Below, one piece after another: positions 62,933 through 64,000 of a DNA stretch of 64,000 bases. The DNA lies in NCBI RefSeq assembly GCF_963678635.1, contig NC_087067.1, positions 26,481,547 through 26,545,546 of the forward strand, given 5' to 3'. Position 1 is the stretch's first letter, and every line of letters starts with the position of its first letter. Source of the DNA: Symsagittifera roscoffensis (Eukaryota; Xenacoelomorpha; Acoela; Convolutidae). The notes beneath the pieces were generated by a model. That model was not told where the DNA came from. It searched no databases and saw only the letters and a program-made list of their open reading frames with translations. The translations under genes were made by a program, and so were the position numbers.

Positions 62933-63718
62933 ATGGAATTGGACTTTGCCGGTCCGCTATCGTTAACGTGGGGAAGGAAAAAACATATACTGGTATGTGT
63001 TGATCGATTTTCAAAATTCCCATCTTCACAAATAACATACAGCACATCGGTTAAATCAATTATAGGATTTCTTAGAGAAAACATAGTTTCACACGGAATA
63101 GCTAGAACGATTAGAACGGATCAAGGGTCGGGTTTTATCTCTAAGGAAGTCCGAGAATTTTGTCAAGAACAAAATATTAACAGAATATTTAGCCCAGTGG
63201 GTGACCATAGAGCTACGAGTCTGGTTGAGCGGCTAGTTACAACAATTAAAGAACGACTTTTTGTCATGGCACAAGAAAATCCTAAGCCCTCGTCAGAAAT
63301 CGCATTACTAAAGATCATAAAATGCTTAAAAACGGTAAGGCAACAATCACTAAATTGCTCTCCTTTTGAGGCACACTTCGGTAGATCACCAAACACGATT
63401 TGGCATTTTTTAGTCAAACTGCCGTCGTCACGAAACCTAGATTGGAACAAAACATTGTTATGTATAGAAAAAAGAAAAAAACTAATGTGCCGAGACAGAA
63501 AACACGACTTGGATACTCCTGTTGACATTGAAGACGGATACCTGGACGAAGACTCATCTTCATCGGACGATATATCTAACGCTGTTAGATATGTACCCAC
63601 TAGCTCTGGTTTCCCGGTCAAGGTCCTCTCTCGCGCTGAGAAAAGAGAAGCTCTAGGCGTCGAAAATCCCGTTCTGAGTTACACGTCGGGTAAGATCCTC
63701 ATCTATAGAAAAGTATAA
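62933..63718 (+). CDS. Integrase core of second gypsy, frame intact
   Basis: 261 codons. DDE triad: Asp4 (DFAGPL), Asp63 (IRTDQGSGF) and Glu99 (SLVERL), with 35 residues between the last two, as in retroviral-type integrases. SPFEAHFGRSPNTIW follows. It is the only long undamaged frame of this element. The zinc-binding N-terminus lies upstream in broken frames (HGENCIECVEAGK-like words near 62830). A C-terminal tail in another phase runs to about 63944 (RNGKIIRKSDLAVKRPS). Confidence 0.85.
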   Translation: MELDFAGPLSLTWGRKKHILVCVDRFSKFPSSQITYSTSVKSIIGFLRENIVSHGIARTIRTDQGSGFISKEVREFCQEQNINRIFSPVGDHRATSLVERLVTTIKERLFVMAQENPKPSSEIALLKIIKCLKTVRQQSLNCSPFEAHFGRSPNTIWHFLVKLPSSRNLDWNKTLLCIEKRKKLMCRDRKHDLDTPVDIEDGYLDEDSSSSDDISNAVRYVPTSSGFPVKVLSRAEKREALGVENPVLSYTSGKILIYRKV

Positions 63719-64000
63719 GATAGAAAGAAGCACGAACCATTCTATTGAGAACTTAAGGAGAAAATAGTAAGGGAATCAGATCATACAATTACGCTAAGAA
63801 ATGGGAAAATAATACGTAAATCTGATTTAGCTGTGAAAAGACCATCTGTTCCGAAGAAGATTAGCCCAAGAATGAAAAACCTATTTATGAAATTTTTTGC
63901 CCCAAAGGAAGACAACAAAACCAGAGAGAAAGGTTGGAATTAGGAGTTCAAAGTCGACACAGAAGAAAAAAATTTACAAGCGAAATTCGAAGAATTAGAC
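63719..64000 (+). pseudogene. Integrase tail and 3' region of second gypsy
   Basis: Stop at 63716-63718, then a frame from about 63750 with ITLRNGKIIRKSDLAVK, a usual integrase C-terminal pattern, ending at TAG 63942-63944. The element continues past the window. Confidence 0.5.

Larger units (their letters stand above)
59940..64000 (+). mobile_element. Second Ty3/gypsy element, decayed, truncated by window edge
   Basis: Plus-strand gag, RT, RNase H and integrase blocks follow in gypsy order but are broken by stops and frameshifts. Protein sequences are unlike those of the 18.7-kb element, and base composition is not skewed, so it is a separate lineage. Its leader and gag start resemble 1-270 of the window. 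The 3' LTR would lie beyond 64000. Confidence 0.85.

Noticed and set aside
1-64000. CRISPR arrays, rRNA and tRNA genes, bacterial operons
   Set aside because: None seen on either strand. The only tRNA-like sequence is the primer-binding complement at 58054-58071 and the weak A-box word at 40812.

Overview
The window looks like AT-rich, gene-poor, repeat-dominated DNA from an invertebrate animal. It holds Ty3/gypsy and BEL/Pao LTR retroelements, hAT-like and foldback MITEs, long homopolymer runs, and one or two intron-bearing cellular genes. Nothing is prokaryotic: there are no operons, Shine-Dalgarno sites, CRISPR arrays or recognisable rRNA/tRNA genes. The species cannot be fixed from sequence alone.

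Layout. 1-288 is a relic of a Ty3/gypsy leader and gag start, cut by a 1.35-kb DNA element with 19-bp terminal inverted repeats (289-1637). 1861-2517 (-) is an intact single-exon gene for a small protein with a His...Asn-Cys-Gln pattern reminiscent of LRAT/NlpC-like folds. 2.9-21 kb is mostly non-coding, with foldback MITEs (2897-3236, 19842-20279), several copies of one hAT-like MITE family (TIRs CAGGGGCGGATCTAGG-like), a 554-bp tandem duplication (17797-18903) and short tandem repeats. 21.6-30.2 kb is a 4.3-kb head-to-tail duplication containing decayed BEL/Pao protease. 31.2-34.9 kb (-) is a decayed BEL/Pao gag with zinc knuckles. 36-38 kb has more MITEs and a 31-bp minisatellite. 38748-39577 (-) looks like the 3' end of a multi-exon 7TM-receptor-like gene.

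The main feature is an unusually large LTR retrotransposon at 39730-58483 (minus strand, 18,754 bp). Its 410-bp LTRs differ at one position by eye, and it has a 4-bp target-site duplication (GTTA) and a tRNA-type primer site. Read 5'->3' on the minus strand it carries a leader ORF, two pre-gag ORFs of unknown function, Gag with a CCHC knuckle, protease, RT/RNase H, integrase with GPY/F motif, and then a 6.5-kb accessory/envelope region. That region has two small overlapping hydrophobic proteins (ATGA stop-start overlap), a 390-codon Pro/Ser/Thr/Asn/Gln-rich open frame without any ATG, an envelope-like secreted protein with signal peptide, its mid and membrane-spanning C-terminal parts, and a 559-aa protein with no recognised relatives. 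The coding strand is strikingly A/C-rich and G-poor. Many reading-frame breaks coexist with near-identical LTRs, which is the central puzzle: recent trans-mobilised defective copy, sequencing indels, or some programmed recoding.

59.9-64 kb (+) is a second, older and unrelated Ty3/gypsy copy (gag, RT with YLDN in place of YLDD, RNase H, integrase) running off the right edge. It belongs to the same family as the gag relic at the left edge.
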